The notes under the pieces: model-generated
Seen by the model: the letters and a program-made list of their open reading frames with translations, nothing else
What the model was told of the DNA's origin: nothing
Databases searched by the model: none
Made by a program: the position numbers and the translations under genes
Virus record (IMG/VR): IMGVR_UViG_3300046012_000362
Coordinates: 1 to 27,313 of that record
Length of the DNA stretch: 27,313 nucleotides
Origin: a virus
Strand: one strand, 5' to 3'
Shown: in pieces, positions 1 through 8,025 of the stretch
Numbering within the stretch: the first letter of the stretch is position 1
How the letters are laid out: every line of letters starts with the position of its first letter

Positions 1-3000
1 CCATCGTCCTTATTGGCGGCGTCGAAACCTTCGGAGAGGCCGCTCCGCAGAGTCCGATGCAAATGCGACAATCCAATGCCAGCGGCAGCGTCTAGATCGT
101 TTGGATTAACCGGGCCGCGCTCATCCATGGGCTGCCTGGGTTGCTTGCCGAGCAATCCTTCGGACGTGGCGCGCACGACGCGCTCCAGTGAGGCTAGGCC
201 GGGGATGTGGTGCGTGAGCGTGGTGTTGAGTTTGCCGAGTCCGAGATCCGCTGCAATGGGTGCATTCTTTCCCGGCTGCGCTGCTGCCTTTGGCTTGTCG
301 GGCAGGCCGAGCAATCGCCGCGCATAGGTAGATAACTCGCGCGTCGCGTCGCTATTGTCCTGGGTCGCATCCGTGTTGGCCTTGGTGTACTGCGCCGGGT
401 CTTTACTATCGAACAGTGTGCCCTTGAATACGTCCTTGAAGACGCCGCTTTGTGGCAGGTTGGATGTGATCGAGCCGAACACGTTTTGCATGATGGGCGC
501 GGACACATTCTCAAAAGCATTCTTGCCGACTTGGTTTAGCTGCGAACGGAAGAAATCGCTGGTCGAGTGGCTGCGGATTGAATCGTACAAACCGCCAGCC
601 TGCTGTTTGGCTTCCTCATTCGCTTGTTTTCGCAGTTCCGCGATCTTCAATTCCGCATCGATGCGAGTCTGATTGGTTTCCCTCTCGAAATCGCGATTCG
701 CCTGCGCATTATCTCTCCGTTTCTGGGCAAGCGCCGCAATCGTATTGCCTTGATCCTGCGCTAACGATTCGTTGTCGCGCAGTTGTTCGGCGTGCATCTG
801 CTTCGCCATCTCCTGCCGACGCCGCATGGAATGCAGAGCTAGATCGGTGGTTGGCCGCCCGTCAGCATTTAGTTCATCGAGGCGGTCTTGCTTGGAAAAC
901 TGCTGTTGAAGGGCATCAACTTTGGCTCTGTCATTGATGCGGGAGATTTCACGCGTTGCGCTTTTTTCTATGTCCTGCCGACGCTTCTGGATTTCACCGA
1001 GGGCCAGTTCGCGCTCAATGCGGGCATTGTCCTGCGTTTCAATATATTGAGCTAGCGCCTTTTCCTGTTCGGCGCGTTTCTTCGTGGGATCGCTCGCGAA
1101 ATCCCGATTGACGTTCTGGATTGTGCCGGTGAACTTTCGGCCCGCAGCATCGATCTGCGACTGGAAGGCAAGGTTCACGAGCGACGGATCGCCGGTCGGC
1201 TCCGTCGATTGCAGCCGCGCGAAGCCTTCTGCGCGGCGGGCGCGTAGACTCTGTTCGTCGAGGCCCTGCTCCAGCATTACCTGGTCCGTGCCGAAGCGCT
1301 TTTCCTGCCGCTGCTCAATGACGTTCCTGCTGGCCTCGATGGCCTCCCGGCTGTATATGGCGTCATTCTCGTGCGACAGTCGCGTACGCTCTCCAGGCGT
1401 CAGATTCTTGTCGCGGGCGATATCGAATTGGAACAGTTGCCGCTGTCCGAACAGTTGCGCCACGGGCCGCTCGTCACGGTTCGGCAGTTTCAGTTCCGCG
1501 AGGCGGTTCTGTTGCTCCAGGTTGCGGCGGTCAAAGGGGCGCTCTGGATCTGTATGCGCCGCTTTCTTAGATTTCAGAAGACGGTCGTACTCCTCGCGCA
1601 GTTTTTTAACATTGTCCAGATCCGCATTCAATATGCGGTCCGGCTGCTTCGCATTGATGTCATTGCGCGACTGGGCCTCGGCATCGTCCCTCGCGCTTTT
1701 CGCAGCCGCGATACGCTCATCCAGACCGGATTTCGACGAGTCCCCCAAAAGAGCATTTAGCTTGGCTGGATTTCCTGCCGGCTCAACAGGTCCGTAGGCC
1801 CCTGTCGGCGCCTTTCGTTGATCTACGCCAAACGCCGCCTGTCCGAGCAACTTTACAAGCTCAACCTCGTCCTGAATATTGCGGCCAATCCGCACCGACG
1901 CGCTGGCAATTTTCCCTTCCAGTAATGTCCACTGAACGCCAAATTGCTTTATGGCTTTTTCCGCTTCGAGCAGGTTTTTCTGTGTGCTATCTCCTAGATC
2001 TCCGATTTCGCCTTTTACCTTCTCGATATCGGGAGCGATGGCCGCTATACGAGCGCCGTCCCTGCCGAATGCGGCGACGGCTACTTGGGCGCGTTTAGCC
2101 GGGTCCTCAATTGCCGCCAGCTTACTGATGGTTTCTTCGAGGACTCCACCCAATCCCTGCCGGAGCGAAATGCCCAGTTCTGTCAACTGTTGAGCTGTCT
2201 GCTTACCGGCTCCGCCCGGCTCTTCGATGGCCGTTGCTAGCTTACGAGCAGCAGCCGCCATGGTGCCCAATTCAACACCAGATATCTCAGCGGCAGCACG
2301 CAGTTTGAATGCCTGCTGGGCGGTGATCCCCATCTCGTTGGCAAAGTTTTGTAGTTCCTGCGCGCCCTTGGCTGCATTCTTAACTACGTCCAGGAGTCCG
2401 ACAGTAACGGCGCTGGCTGCTAGCGCCGGGATAGCAAAACTCCCTGCGGTGCGGCCAATTAGTGAATCTACTGCGCGTGAATTGCGGACGCCCGCAATGA
2501 CATTTGCCGACTTAACGCTGTTGAGGAGATTCGCCTCTGCGCGATTGCTGGCTACCGCTATCTTGACCTTTTCGGCTGCGGCCAATTTGGCGGCAACCAC
2601 TTGCTCGCGATATGCCTCGGCAATTATGCGCTCTTCATTTTTCGCGGATAGCTCTACAGCGCGAGCGGCTTCTTTCGCCGCAACCGCCTTCTCTTGCGCT
2701 GCCTGGATAGCCTCGCCAGCGGCCACGCGCGCAGCGGCCGCCTCTTCTACTTTTGCCTTGGCGACGGCCCGCGCCTCTTCCGCAGCCGAACCTTCCGTGA
2801 CCGTTGCCGTTTCGAGTGCAGCAGTTTTCGCCGCTTGGGCCGCCTCATTCGATGCCGCGATGCGAACTTGCGCCTCGGTGCGGGCAGCGTCAGCCGACGC
2901 CTTGGCAGCCTCGGCTTCCCGGCGCTTAATGGCCGTGTAATCTTGCGCCGCAGGAATGGCTGTCGCCGCGCCGCCAGCTTCGGCCCCGGCCCGGATTGCT

Positions 3001-3416
3001 CCAATGTCGTGGGCTAATCTTGCTCGCCCGGCTTCTACTTGCGCCCGCAGTGAATCCTTCGCATCGGAGGCCGCTTCCCGCGAAGCCGCAGCCTCTTCGC
3101 GCTTCGCCTGCACTACGATGCGTGCTGACGCCTTGGCCTGCTCCGCCGTCAGTTTCGCGGAGTCGCGTTGCGCCTTATCGTTGAACAGCACATCTTTGGC
3201 GATCTGATTATTCATCGCCGACATCGTTTTAAGCGAATCACGGACAGACGCGCCGGAAGACGTCAGCGCCTGCAACTGTGAATCGAATTTCGCCAGCGCC
3301 TCTTTTCCGTAGGTAGACTCCAGGTTTACCTTGCGTTGGGCTGCAGTGAGACGGTCCAAATTTTCTACTCCGAGAGTAGAAATTTTATACAAAAGCGCAA
3401 ATTCTGGAGATGACAT
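1..3416 (-). CDS. Tape measure protein, C-terminus cut by window edge
   Basis: The frame stays open from an ATG at 3416 to base 1, giving at least 1138 residues, so the gene continues outside the window. The first 300 or so residues are Ala/Glu/Lys-rich helix. A hydrophobic stretch (AGSFAIPALAAS, about residue 325-345) is followed by a segment typical of phage tape measure proteins, with GITAQQAFKLRAAAEISG and later AFGRDGARIAAIAP. The rest is long Gln/Arg-rich coiled coil. In siphoviruses this protein sets tail length at about 0.15 nm per residue, which would mean a tail of at least about 170 nm. It follows the frameshifted tail chaperone genes, the standard order. The start has no clear Shine-Dalgarno and lies 4 nt after the upstream stop, suggesting translational coupling. 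Plus-strand reading frames over this interval are shadows. Confidence 0.93.
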   Translation of the reverse strand, partial: MSSPEFALLYKISTLGVENLDRLTAAQRKVNLESTYGKEALAKFDSQLQALTSSGASVRDSLKTMSAMNNQIAKDVLFNDKAQRDSAKLTAEQAKASARIVVQAKREEAAASREAASDAKDSLRAQVEAGRARLAHDIGAIRAGAEAGGAATAIPAAQDYTAIKRREAEAAKASADAARTEAQVRIAASNEAAQAAKTAALETATVTEGSAAEEARAVAKAKVEEAAAARVAAGEAIQAAQEKAVAAKEAARAVELSAKNEERIIAEAYREQVVAAKLAAAEKVKIAVASNRAEANLLNSVKSANVIAGVRNSRAVDSLIGRTAGSFAIPALAASAVTVGLLDVVKNAAKGAQELQNFANEMGITAQQAFKLRAAAEISGVELGTMAAAARKLATAIEEPGGAGKQTAQQLTELGISLRQGLGGVLEETISKLAAIEDPAKRAQVAVAAFGRDGARIAAIAPDIEKVKGEIGDLGDSTQKNLLEAEKAIKQFGVQWTLLEGKIASASVRIGRNIQDEVELVKLLGQAAFGVDQRKAPTGAYGPVEPAGNPAKLNALLGDSSKSGLDERIAAAKSARDDAEAQSRNDINAKQPDRILNADLDNVKKLREEYDRLLKSKKAAHTDPERPFDRRNLEQQNRLAELKLPNRDERPVAQLFGQRQLFQFDIARDKNLTPGERTRLSHENDAIYSREAIEASRNVIEQRQEKRFGTDQVMLEQGLDEQSLRARRAEGFARLQSTEPTGDPSLVNLAFQSQIDAAGRKFTGTIQNVNRDFASDPTKKRAEQEKALAQYIETQDNARIERELALGEIQKRRQDIEKSATREISRINDRAKVDALQQQFSKQDRLDELNADGRPTTDLALHSMRRRQEMAKQMHAEQLRDNESLAQDQGNTIAALAQKRRDNAQANRDFERETNQTRIDAELKIAELRKQANEEAKQQAGGLYDSIRSHSTSDFFRSQLNQVGKNAFENVSAPIMQNVFGSITSNLPQSGVFKDVFKGTLFDSKDPAQYTKANTDATQDNSDATRELSTYARRLLGLPDKPKAAAQPGKNAPIAADLGLGKLNTTLTHHIPGLASLERVVRATSEGLLGKQPRQPMDERGPVNPNDLDAAAGIGLSHLHRTLRSGLSEGFDAANKDD

Positions 3417-3420
3417 TTGA

Positions 3421-3840
3421 CTATCGATGGGAGGCTTTATGCAACTGGTTTTCGAGCGAGATGCTTTCCTGCTCGATGATGGTCATTGCTTCGACAAATC
3501 GGGCGTCGGCATCAACGAGGGAAGAGGTATATGAGGATTTGGCCCCGTCGCTCGCTTGCCGGATGCGGAAGTACTCTTCCACCCAGTAAATGCTGTCGTC
3601 GGTGACGTAGGAGCGGGGACACTGGCTGATGGCCATGCCCATGATGGGGAGTTCCGGTTTGCCCGGAACCGTGTAGGAGGGAACCCACTTCTGCTGGCGA
3701 AACTTTACGTCGCCGCGGAAGTACTTTGGGCAGTTTCGGAGGCGGTAGTGTCCGTCTCGCTTACAGGGTCGGCAGCGGTATCGGTCGTCGGCGTTTCCTC
3801 CGCTGCGGACGAAATGGAGGCCGACGCGGAGTTTTTTTGC
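3421..3840 (-). CDS. Tail assembly chaperone, downstream frame reached by -1 frameshift (gpGT-like T part)
   Basis: This open frame begins directly after a TGA at 3841-3843 and lies -1 relative to the 3705-4349 gene. The only in-frame ATGs (3642, 3636) come late, yet the sequence upstream of them looks coding (CRPCKRDGHYRLRNCPKYF, FRQQKWVPSYTVPGKPELP). It is therefore best read as the T extension of a lambda gpG/gpGT-type pair, entered at the A AAA AAC heptamer at 3831-3837. The fusion would be about 309 residues: 173 from the upstream frame plus 136 from this one. The extension contains a CxxC pair that may bind metal. It ends 4 nt before the tape measure start, where the T part is expected. 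Internal initiation at 3642 would give only 73 residues and lacks a good ribosome site. Confidence 0.8.
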   Translation of the reverse strand, partial: AKKLRVGLHFVRSGGNADDRYRCRPCKRDGHYRLRNCPKYFRGDVKFRQQKWVPSYTVPGKPELPIMGMAISQCPRSYVTDDSIYWVEEYFRIRQASDGAKSSYTSSLVDADARFVEAMTIIEQESISLENQLHKASHR

Positions 3841-4349
3841 TCACTCGGGGTCAATCCGCAGAGGCGCTTGATTTCCTGGAGCACTTCATCGGTCAGATCC
3901 GGAGGGCCACTGTCAATCAGCAGATCAGCAGTGGGATTCTCTACGCCGTCAATACGCATGCCGTGAACGGATTCAATCGCCCATTTCAGATACAGGGGCT
4001 TTGCCTCGTTTGCCTCCAGCGTGTCCATGTCGCTGAGTACATTGAGGTATTCAATGCGATCCAACGGATTCGTGAACTCGGTCAACGGTTCGCCCGTGTC
4101 CTTGTTCACCTGAATCTCGCCCGTGGCCTTATCTTTAATGGGCGTGCGGCGTTGATCTATTTCGATGAGCTGGTGCTGCAATTCGCGATAGGCTGAATTG
4201 AACTTCGCGAGAGCGCGGCGCAGTTCGGCCTTGCGGCCTTCGCTCATGCGCCTCAGCGTGAACGAGACATCCGTATAGAGCGACGATTGAAATTCGAGTT
4301 TGGAGTTGTAGTCAAACATGTGGAATTGGTGGGCTGGCGCCTGCCGCAT
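3705..4349 (-). CDS. Tail assembly chaperone, upstream frame (gpG-like)
   Basis: A 214-residue protein between the tail tube and tape measure genes, the place of the lambda G-type chaperone that binds the tape measure during tail assembly. The body (about residues 11-165) is compact and helix-rich (FTLRRMSEGRKAELRRALAK; DRIEYLNVLSDMDTLEANEAK). The last 40 or so residues are a low-complexity Ser/Thr/Ala/Glu tail lying beyond the slippery site, as expected for an unshifted C-terminus. A second possible start is the ATG at 4319 (MFDYNSKLEF), which would drop ten residues; neither start has a clear Shine-Dalgarno. Residue 173 is the last before a -1 slip. The assignment rests on position and the frameshift architecture more than on recognised sequence. 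Confidence 0.85.
   Translation of the reverse strand: MRQAPAHQFHMFDYNSKLEFQSSLYTDVSFTLRRMSEGRKAELRRALAKFNSAYRELQHQLIEIDQRRTPIKDKATGEIQVNKDTGEPLTEFTNPLDRIEYLNVLSDMDTLEANEAKPLYLKWAIESVHGMRIDGVENPTADLLIDSGPPDLTDEVLQEIKRLCGLTPSEQKNSASASISSAAEETPTTDTAADPVSETDTTASETAQSTSAAT
3786..3837 (-). other. Programmed -1 ribosomal frameshift signal
   Basis: The slippery heptamer A AAA AAC (3837-3831) sits in the correct phase of the upstream chaperone gene (codons CAA AAA AAC). Four nt downstream starts a perfect 7-bp stem, CGTCGGC (3826-3820) with GCCGACG (3792-3786). Inside it CTCC (3819-3816) can pair with GGAG (3801-3798). Alternatively CTCCGC (3831-3826) can pair with GCGGAG (3803-3798), which together with the outer stem would have H-type pseudoknot topology. 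The -1 frame opens exactly here. All parts are directly visible; the efficiency is unknown. Confidence 0.82.
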
Positions 4350-4365
4350 GTGCGAGACGCCAGCC
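4332..4365 (-). promoter_or_regulatory. Hairpin holding the chaperone start codon in its loop
   Basis: GGCTGGCG (4365-4358) pairs perfectly with CGCCAGCC (4339-4332), and the 18-nt loop contains the ATG at 4349. It lies just after the tail tube stop. It could reduce chaperone translation relative to tail tube or act as an mRNA 3' barrier. There is no U-tract, so it is not an intrinsic terminator. Confidence 0.4.
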
Positions 4366-4373
4366 GGCAGAAA

Positions 4374-5387
4374 CTAGGTGATTGTGTAGCCGATCTCGTC
4401 CGATGCGCCCGCCACAGATTCGTGGAAGATGAAGTTCTGCGCGTCGAGCATCCAGCGGTCGTCGTTTTCGATCAGTTTGGGAAAATCGAGCTGACCGCCC
4501 TCTAATGCGATGGTGTGAATATTGCCGGCAGTCGTGCCGATTTGGGCGCTAACGGCCATTTCCACTTTGCTGATCGCTTTGGCCCGTAGATTGGTTAGCG
4601 CCGTTTCGCTGTTATCGTACAGACGGCATTGGCCGGTAATGCGGCGTGTACGGCCAATGGGTCCGGTCGGATAGAAGTTGCCGAAAGTGTCGGTCACCTG
4701 ATCCCAGCCGAAGTCGGCCGTGATGGTCATGCTCTGGACCGTATCGACCACATTCCCGCCGATCGATAATGCCCCGACGAAGCCCTGCGCCTGTGCGCCA
4801 TTGATGACCGGCGTAGTCGGCTCTGCGGGGAATGATCCCAAGCCGCCCTTGCCGATAGTGTCGGCAGCCGCAAATTGCTCGCTGTCCAATACCCACATGC
4901 ACACGCCCTCGACCTGGTAATTGGCGACGTTCTGCCCAAGATTCCAGGTGACGCGGCGTACAAGACAGGAGATGCCCGCCTGCTGAAACGGCACGGCTAC
5001 CGCAGCCGTGCGATAGCGCCACAGGGTAAACGCCTTGTTGACCAGATCGTTGATGGTATAGGCGACGGAAGTAGTAGCCGTCACCGTTTCCGTGCCGAAG
5101 GCGGCCGTGAGAATGGCCGATGCGTCCGGCGCGGTTCCCGCGGTGCCCGATCCCATCAGCGGAAGACTCAGACGAAAGGTGCCATGCTGCCGGCCCTTCT
5201 GCGCCGGGAACAGCCCGCGCGAGCCGGTCTTCCATTCGATGTCGTACATATCGACTGCCGGGTCAAGTTCGCAAGTGATGTGCGCGAGATGGTTGTCTGC
5301 CGCGGGCGCGGCAGCAGTGCCGTATGTTGTTTCGCCAGCGGCATAGATTCGTTCATTGCGGCCGTAGATAAAAGCCGGTGTAGGCAT
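4374..5387 (-). CDS. Major tail tube protein
   Basis: A 337-residue protein with an excellent ribosome site (AAGGAG, 7 nt before ATG). It is beta-rich and Gly/Thr-rich, typical of siphoviral tail tube subunits. The N-terminus (GRNERIYAAGETTYGTAAAP) resembles the YGxx-type start of phage tail tube and related proteins, and the C-terminal part (FGWDQVTDTFGNFYPTGP, then a charged beta region) fits a tube domain. It directly precedes the frameshifted chaperone pair and the tape measure gene. Its leader carries a terminator-like hairpin and a 25-bp element shared with the coat gene, consistent with very high expression. The exact family is inferred. Confidence 0.8.
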   Translation of the reverse strand: MPTPAFIYGRNERIYAAGETTYGTAAAPAADNHLAHITCELDPAVDMYDIEWKTGSRGLFPAQKGRQHGTFRLSLPLMGSGTAGTAPDASAILTAAFGTETVTATTSVAYTINDLVNKAFTLWRYRTAAVAVPFQQAGISCLVRRVTWNLGQNVANYQVEGVCMWVLDSEQFAAADTIGKGGLGSFPAEPTTPVINGAQAQGFVGALSIGGNVVDTVQSMTITADFGWDQVTDTFGNFYPTGPIGRTRRITGQCRLYDNSETALTNLRAKAISKVEMAVSAQIGTTAGNIHTIALEGGQLDFPKLIENDDRWMLDAQNFIFHESVAGASDEIGYTIT

Positions 5388-5394
5388 GATTGGG

Positions 5395-5419
5395 CTCCTT
5401 CTGCCTCAACGGCAGTAGT
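5395..5419 (-). repeat. 25-bp leader element of the tail tube gene (copy 2)
   Basis: Identical over 25 bp to 12276-12300. On the transcribed strand it contains the hairpin CTGCC-GTTGA-GGCAG followed at once by AAGGAG, so it places a stem-loop directly 5' of the ribosome site. It may protect or present the leader for strong translation. Confidence 0.8.
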
Positions 5420-5430
5420 CTGGATTGGGG

Positions 5431-5469
5431 AAAAGAAAAGCCCCGTACCGCGTAAGCGATGCGGGGCTT
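5431..5469 (-). terminator. Rho-independent terminator upstream of tail tube
   Basis: On the minus strand AAGCCCCG (5469-5462) pairs perfectly with CGGGGCTT (5445-5438). The loop holds a smaller CGC/GCG stem, and the hairpin runs into TTTTCTTTT. It ends the transcript of the 5518-5880 gene only about 45 nt before the tail tube start, so it may be an attenuator or processing point. No promoter is evident between it and the gene. Confidence 0.8.
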
Positions 5470-5481
5470 CAATGCCTGTCT

Positions 5482-5494
5482 GTCTCGCGACGGT
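5482..5494 (-). repeat. 13-bp hairpin motif shared with the scaffold leader
   Basis: GTCTCGCGACGGT on the plus strand occurs here and at 13068-13080. On the minus strand it forms a short stem with a GCGA (GNRA) tetraloop. Here it lies just before the terminator upstream of the tail tube; the other copy lies before the scaffold gene. Confidence 0.5.
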
Positions 5495-5517
5495 CAGGGA
5501 AAGCGTCAGAGATGGGG

Positions 5518-5880
5518 TTACGTGTTCGCAGGTTCCAGCGGCGCGTCTTCGGCTGCGGCGTGACTTGGTTCTTTAGGTTCAGCGGTCGGCTTTTCAGTTG
5601 TCGCAACGGGCGTATCGCCTTCGCTCCACACCTTCAATGCCAGAGCCTTCTTTTCCAGGAAGTCTTGGGGGGCACTGTCATGCGACCCCGGCTGTGCCCA
5701 TTGCCGCAGTTCAGCGGAGGTGAATTTCACCGAGTCGAATTGCTGCTTGGTCACCAGCGGCACTTTGATGCGAATGGCCTCATATACGTCTTCTGGCAGC
5801 GTGATCTGTTGGCCGAAATAGTTCAGCAGGCCATAGTTGCCAATGGAGGAGTGTGAGCCGAGAAAGTAGTAAGTTGTCAT
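5518..5880 (-). CDS. Hypothetical tail-module protein
   Basis: A 120-residue protein, not recognised. The N-terminal two thirds look folded (YYFLGSHSSIGNYGLLNYFG, then KVPLVTKQQFDSVKFTSAELRQWAQ), and the last 35 residues are a disordered Pro/Ala/Glu/Thr tail. It sits between the tail terminator-like gene and the tail tube, with a Rho-independent terminator directly after it. A head-tail joining or tail-accessory role is possible from position only. The start at 5880 lacks a clear Shine-Dalgarno but is 6 nt from the preceding stop, consistent with coupling. Confidence 0.7.
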   Translation of the reverse strand: MTTYYFLGSHSSIGNYGLLNYFGQQITLPEDVYEAIRIKVPLVTKQQFDSVKFTSAELRQWAQPGSHDSAPQDFLEKKALALKVWSEGDTPVATTEKPTAEPKEPSHAAAEDAPLEPANT

Positions 5881-5886
5881 GGAGTT

Positions 5887-6435
5887 TTAATTCACGCGAA
5901 ACGGCAGCGAGCATGTCAGCGACTGGAACCAGTTGCGATCCGCAATAGTTGGCCGGCTTCGCACGCATTGGATGCCGCCGTTTAGCAATACGCCCGCCTG
6001 TTGCAATGGCGAGAAGCGGTCTGCCCCGAATACCTTGTAAATCGCGTCGTTGATGAGATTCACTCTTGCCTGGAGATGACAGGGAATGCCCTCTTCGTCA
6101 TCCGTCAGGAAGAAATCGATGACGACCGCAACCGCGCCAGAGAAGTCGTAAAACCCCTTGATCGTCTTTTGATCGAGCGTGCCGTTGCAGTGCACGAATA
6201 CGGCAATATCGCTCGGATTGCCAGTGTTGTAATAATCGTTCGGATCGACCCACGCGCGCTGCACCTGATTCTCGTCGGAGAAGTCAATTACCGGGATCGC
6301 GGTGAGATCCGGGTAGTAATTCGGGTGCGCGGCAAGGAGCGCCGTCATTGCCGCGTTCAATCCGAATGTGGCATCGGCTAACTGCTGGACTGTGGCGTCT
6401 TCGCAGAGCGCCGATATCACGAGAGGTGGCGTCAT
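5887..6435 (-). CDS. Putative tail terminator / tail completion protein
   Basis: A 182-residue protein after the virion morphogenesis and Ig-like genes and before the tail tube. Its size and place fit a tail terminator or completion protein, which caps the tube and joins it to the neck. The N-terminal helix (VQQLADATFGLNAAMTALLA) followed by alternating strands with acidic residues (GAVAVVIDFFLTDDEEG) suits the mixed alpha/beta fold of lambda gpU-like proteins. No catalytic motif is seen. The start is 6 nt from the upstream stop. The family is inferred from context. Confidence 0.6.
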   Translation of the reverse strand: MTPPLVISALCEDATVQQLADATFGLNAAMTALLAAHPNYYPDLTAIPVIDFSDENQVQRAWVDPNDYYNTGNPSDIAVFVHCNGTLDQKTIKGFYDFSGAVAVVIDFFLTDDEEGIPCHLQARVNLINDAIYKVFGADRFSPLQQAGVLLNGGIQCVRSRPTIADRNWFQSLTCSLPFRVN

Positions 6436-6441
6436 TCAGCG

Positions 6442-6759
6442 TTAGGCCAGCGGCTGCAATGCAATCGAGAGCGAAGCCGGAACCGGCCCTTCGATGGTCA
6501 CCTGCTCGGCGCCAGTGATGGTTTCGGAGCCGGATTTGGTGCTGGTGGCCGTCAGATTGAAGGTGCCGGTAGGCCCGATTATGCTTACCTTGACGGCATT
6601 CGTGAGCGTTTGCAGCGATACCAATTCGCCGCCGTCATCTGCCGACCATGTGGGGTTGCCGTATCCAGGCGCTACCCCTACATGCGTTGCGCCGGTCGTA
6701 TCGACCCAGGATGAATTGAAGATTCTGGACACGTCGGAAGTGTTGATGGTGCTCGCCAT
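6442..6759 (-). CDS. Small Ig-like / beta-sandwich structural protein
   Basis: The ATG at 6759 is chosen over one at 6861 because AAGGAG lies 8 nt before it; the upstream extension has no ribosome site. The 105-residue product is Ser/Thr/Gly-rich and all-beta in character. The stretch WSADDGGELVSLQ through GTFNLTATSTKSGSE resembles bacterial Ig-like (Big) repeats found as decorations on tails and capsids. It may decorate the virion or bind surface carbohydrate. The exact attachment point is unknown. Confidence 0.65.
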   Translation of the reverse strand: MASTINTSDVSRIFNSSWVDTTGATHVGVAPGYGNPTWSADDGGELVSLQTLTNAVKVSIIGPTGTFNLTATSTKSGSETITGAEQVTIEGPVPASLSIALQPLA

Positions 6760-6860
6760 ATTGATGGCTCCTTGAGAAGAGATAAAAAGCCGGGAAGGTA
6801 TGAATTGCTCTGCCAGATCCACGCTGCTTTGCGTGTACACCAGCGATGCGGCGCGTTTCA

Positions 6861-7340
6861 TTAGCCGATGGATTGCGTGAAAGCGTCGGTGTCGAATGCG
6901 AGTAAATCCTTGGTCATTTCGCCCAATTCGGCAGTGTTCGTGTCGAACCAGCGGCGCTTGGGCAACCGTGAATTTCCTTCGTTATGGGCGCGCCCGTAGA
7001 CCGCCGCTTTCGGATCTTTTTCGACGATGGCGAAGGCTGATTCGCCGCGCACTTCCACGGTCAGCGACGTTTGCATGATGCCGTGAAACAGCAGATCGAC
7101 AGGCGAGACGTTGCGCCCACGCTTGGCTCTGTATTTTGCGTAACTTTTCGAGTAGGGCGCAAATGGCGAGCCGTCTACGTCCGTTCCTTGCAGGGTGCGC
7201 TTGCGGATGCGCGTGATCTCGCGCTGCCCCGCATAGAGCATGGCCTCGGCGGAAGGATGCGCGGTTTTGGCCAGAAAGATGTCCAGCGCACGCACTGGAT
7301 CAGTACCGGTACTAGAACTAAACGTAACGGAGGATGCCAT
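6861..7340 (-). CDS. Phage virion morphogenesis / tail completion protein (gpG/gpS-like)
   Basis: A 159-residue protein with the pattern of the phage virion morphogenesis family: TLQGTDVDGSPFAPYSKSYA (the T-DG-pW-pl-y motif), then LLFHGIMQTSLTVEV, then YGRAHNEGNSRLPKRRWF (the YA-hN-G--PaR-fl motif). Members act in neck or tail completion. It lies at the start of the tail module, next to a plus-strand accessory island. No Shine-Dalgarno is evident before the ATG. Confidence 0.8.
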   Translation of the reverse strand: MASSVTFSSSTGTDPVRALDIFLAKTAHPSAEAMLYAGQREITRIRKRTLQGTDVDGSPFAPYSKSYAKYRAKRGRNVSPVDLLFHGIMQTSLTVEVRGESAFAIVEKDPKAAVYGRAHNEGNSRLPKRRWFDTNTAELGEMTKDLLAFDTDAFTQSIG

Positions 7341-7350
7341 ATTTCGCTAT

Positions 7351-7653
7351 ATGCTGGTCACGGAAATGATTAGCGTCAAACTTTCGATTGTGGCCGCGCT
7401 GCCGGTGTGCGAATTCGGGACGCTGCCCGTCTTGTATCGCTATTGCGCCGAATGCGGCCGCGACACGACTGTAGTTGTGCTTACTGAAGAGGTATCTGAT
7501 TCACAATGGGTACTGGCCCGAAATGAACCCGTTCTGCCTGCCGCATTCACCGCGCGGGTCCGTTATTGGATGCAGACCCTGCAACAAAACGCGAATGTAG
7601 CGATCCCATCATGCGGCGATGTTGAGTGCCTCGCGGCGCGCTTTGATTGGTGA
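7351..7653 (+). CDS. Small Cys-containing protein of unknown function, opposite strand
   Basis: A plus-strand frame of 100 residues from ATG 7351 (a second ATG is at 7365). It contains YCAECGRDTTV, a CxxC pair, with further cysteines near both ends that could form a zinc site. Codon choice resembles the neighbouring genes. It occupies a gap between minus-strand structural genes, so it would be a small accessory insert (moron). No ribosome site of normal spacing precedes it. It may be real or a chance frame. Confidence 0.42.
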   Translation: MLVTEMISVKLSIVAALPVCEFGTLPVLYRYCAECGRDTTVVVLTEEVSDSQWVLARNEPVLPAAFTARVRYWMQTLQQNANVAIPSCGDVECLAARFDW

Positions 7654-7797
7654 CGCTCGGACCTGCGTTGAGCCCTTCCATCTATTCCGTTACGTCGATG
7701 AACAAGCGCGTCAAGGGGAGGTCTCCAGAGAAGAAATTAACAAAAACGTAGGAGCGCGAGAAGTATAAGACCGAGCGCAGACCATGTGGCAATCTCA

Positions 7798-8025
7798 ATG
7801 AGACCAAAAGAGCGCCTCCTGCGGCGGGATATTCCGAAAGCCGCAATTCGAAAGGCGTTAGAGGATTGGTCTGATCGACTTTCTAAGTGGGATCGGTTTT
7901 GGACTTCAATCGTTGTCGGCGGATTAGTTATCGAATACCCGGTATCCACGCTAGAGAATCCAGAAACTCCGCGACTGCAACTTGTTATCCACGATAGAGG
8001 TGCGCCGCCCAAAACTTGGGGGTAA
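7798..8025 (+). CDS. Possible small membrane-associated protein or remnant
   Basis: A 75-residue plus-strand frame from ATG 7798 (GTG 7786 is also possible). A basic/amphipathic helix (ALEDWSDRLSKWDRFW) leads into a hydrophobic segment (TSIVVGGLVIEY), a layout common in small bacterial membrane proteins, then the sequence degrades. A minus-strand frame at 7737-8156 (139 residues, two hydrophobic segments) overlaps it, and the two cannot be separated with confidence. The local AT-richness suggests a later insertion. Confidence 0.3.
   Translation: MRPKERLLRRDIPKAAIRKALEDWSDRLSKWDRFWTSIVVGGLVIEYPVSTLENPETPRLQLVIHDRGAPPKTWG

Noticed and set aside
13-3207. Several long plus-strand frames (two of 237 residues) across the tape measure region
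   Set aside because: They are shadows of the tape measure gene, which is open on the minus strand for the whole interval and has recognisable family motifs.
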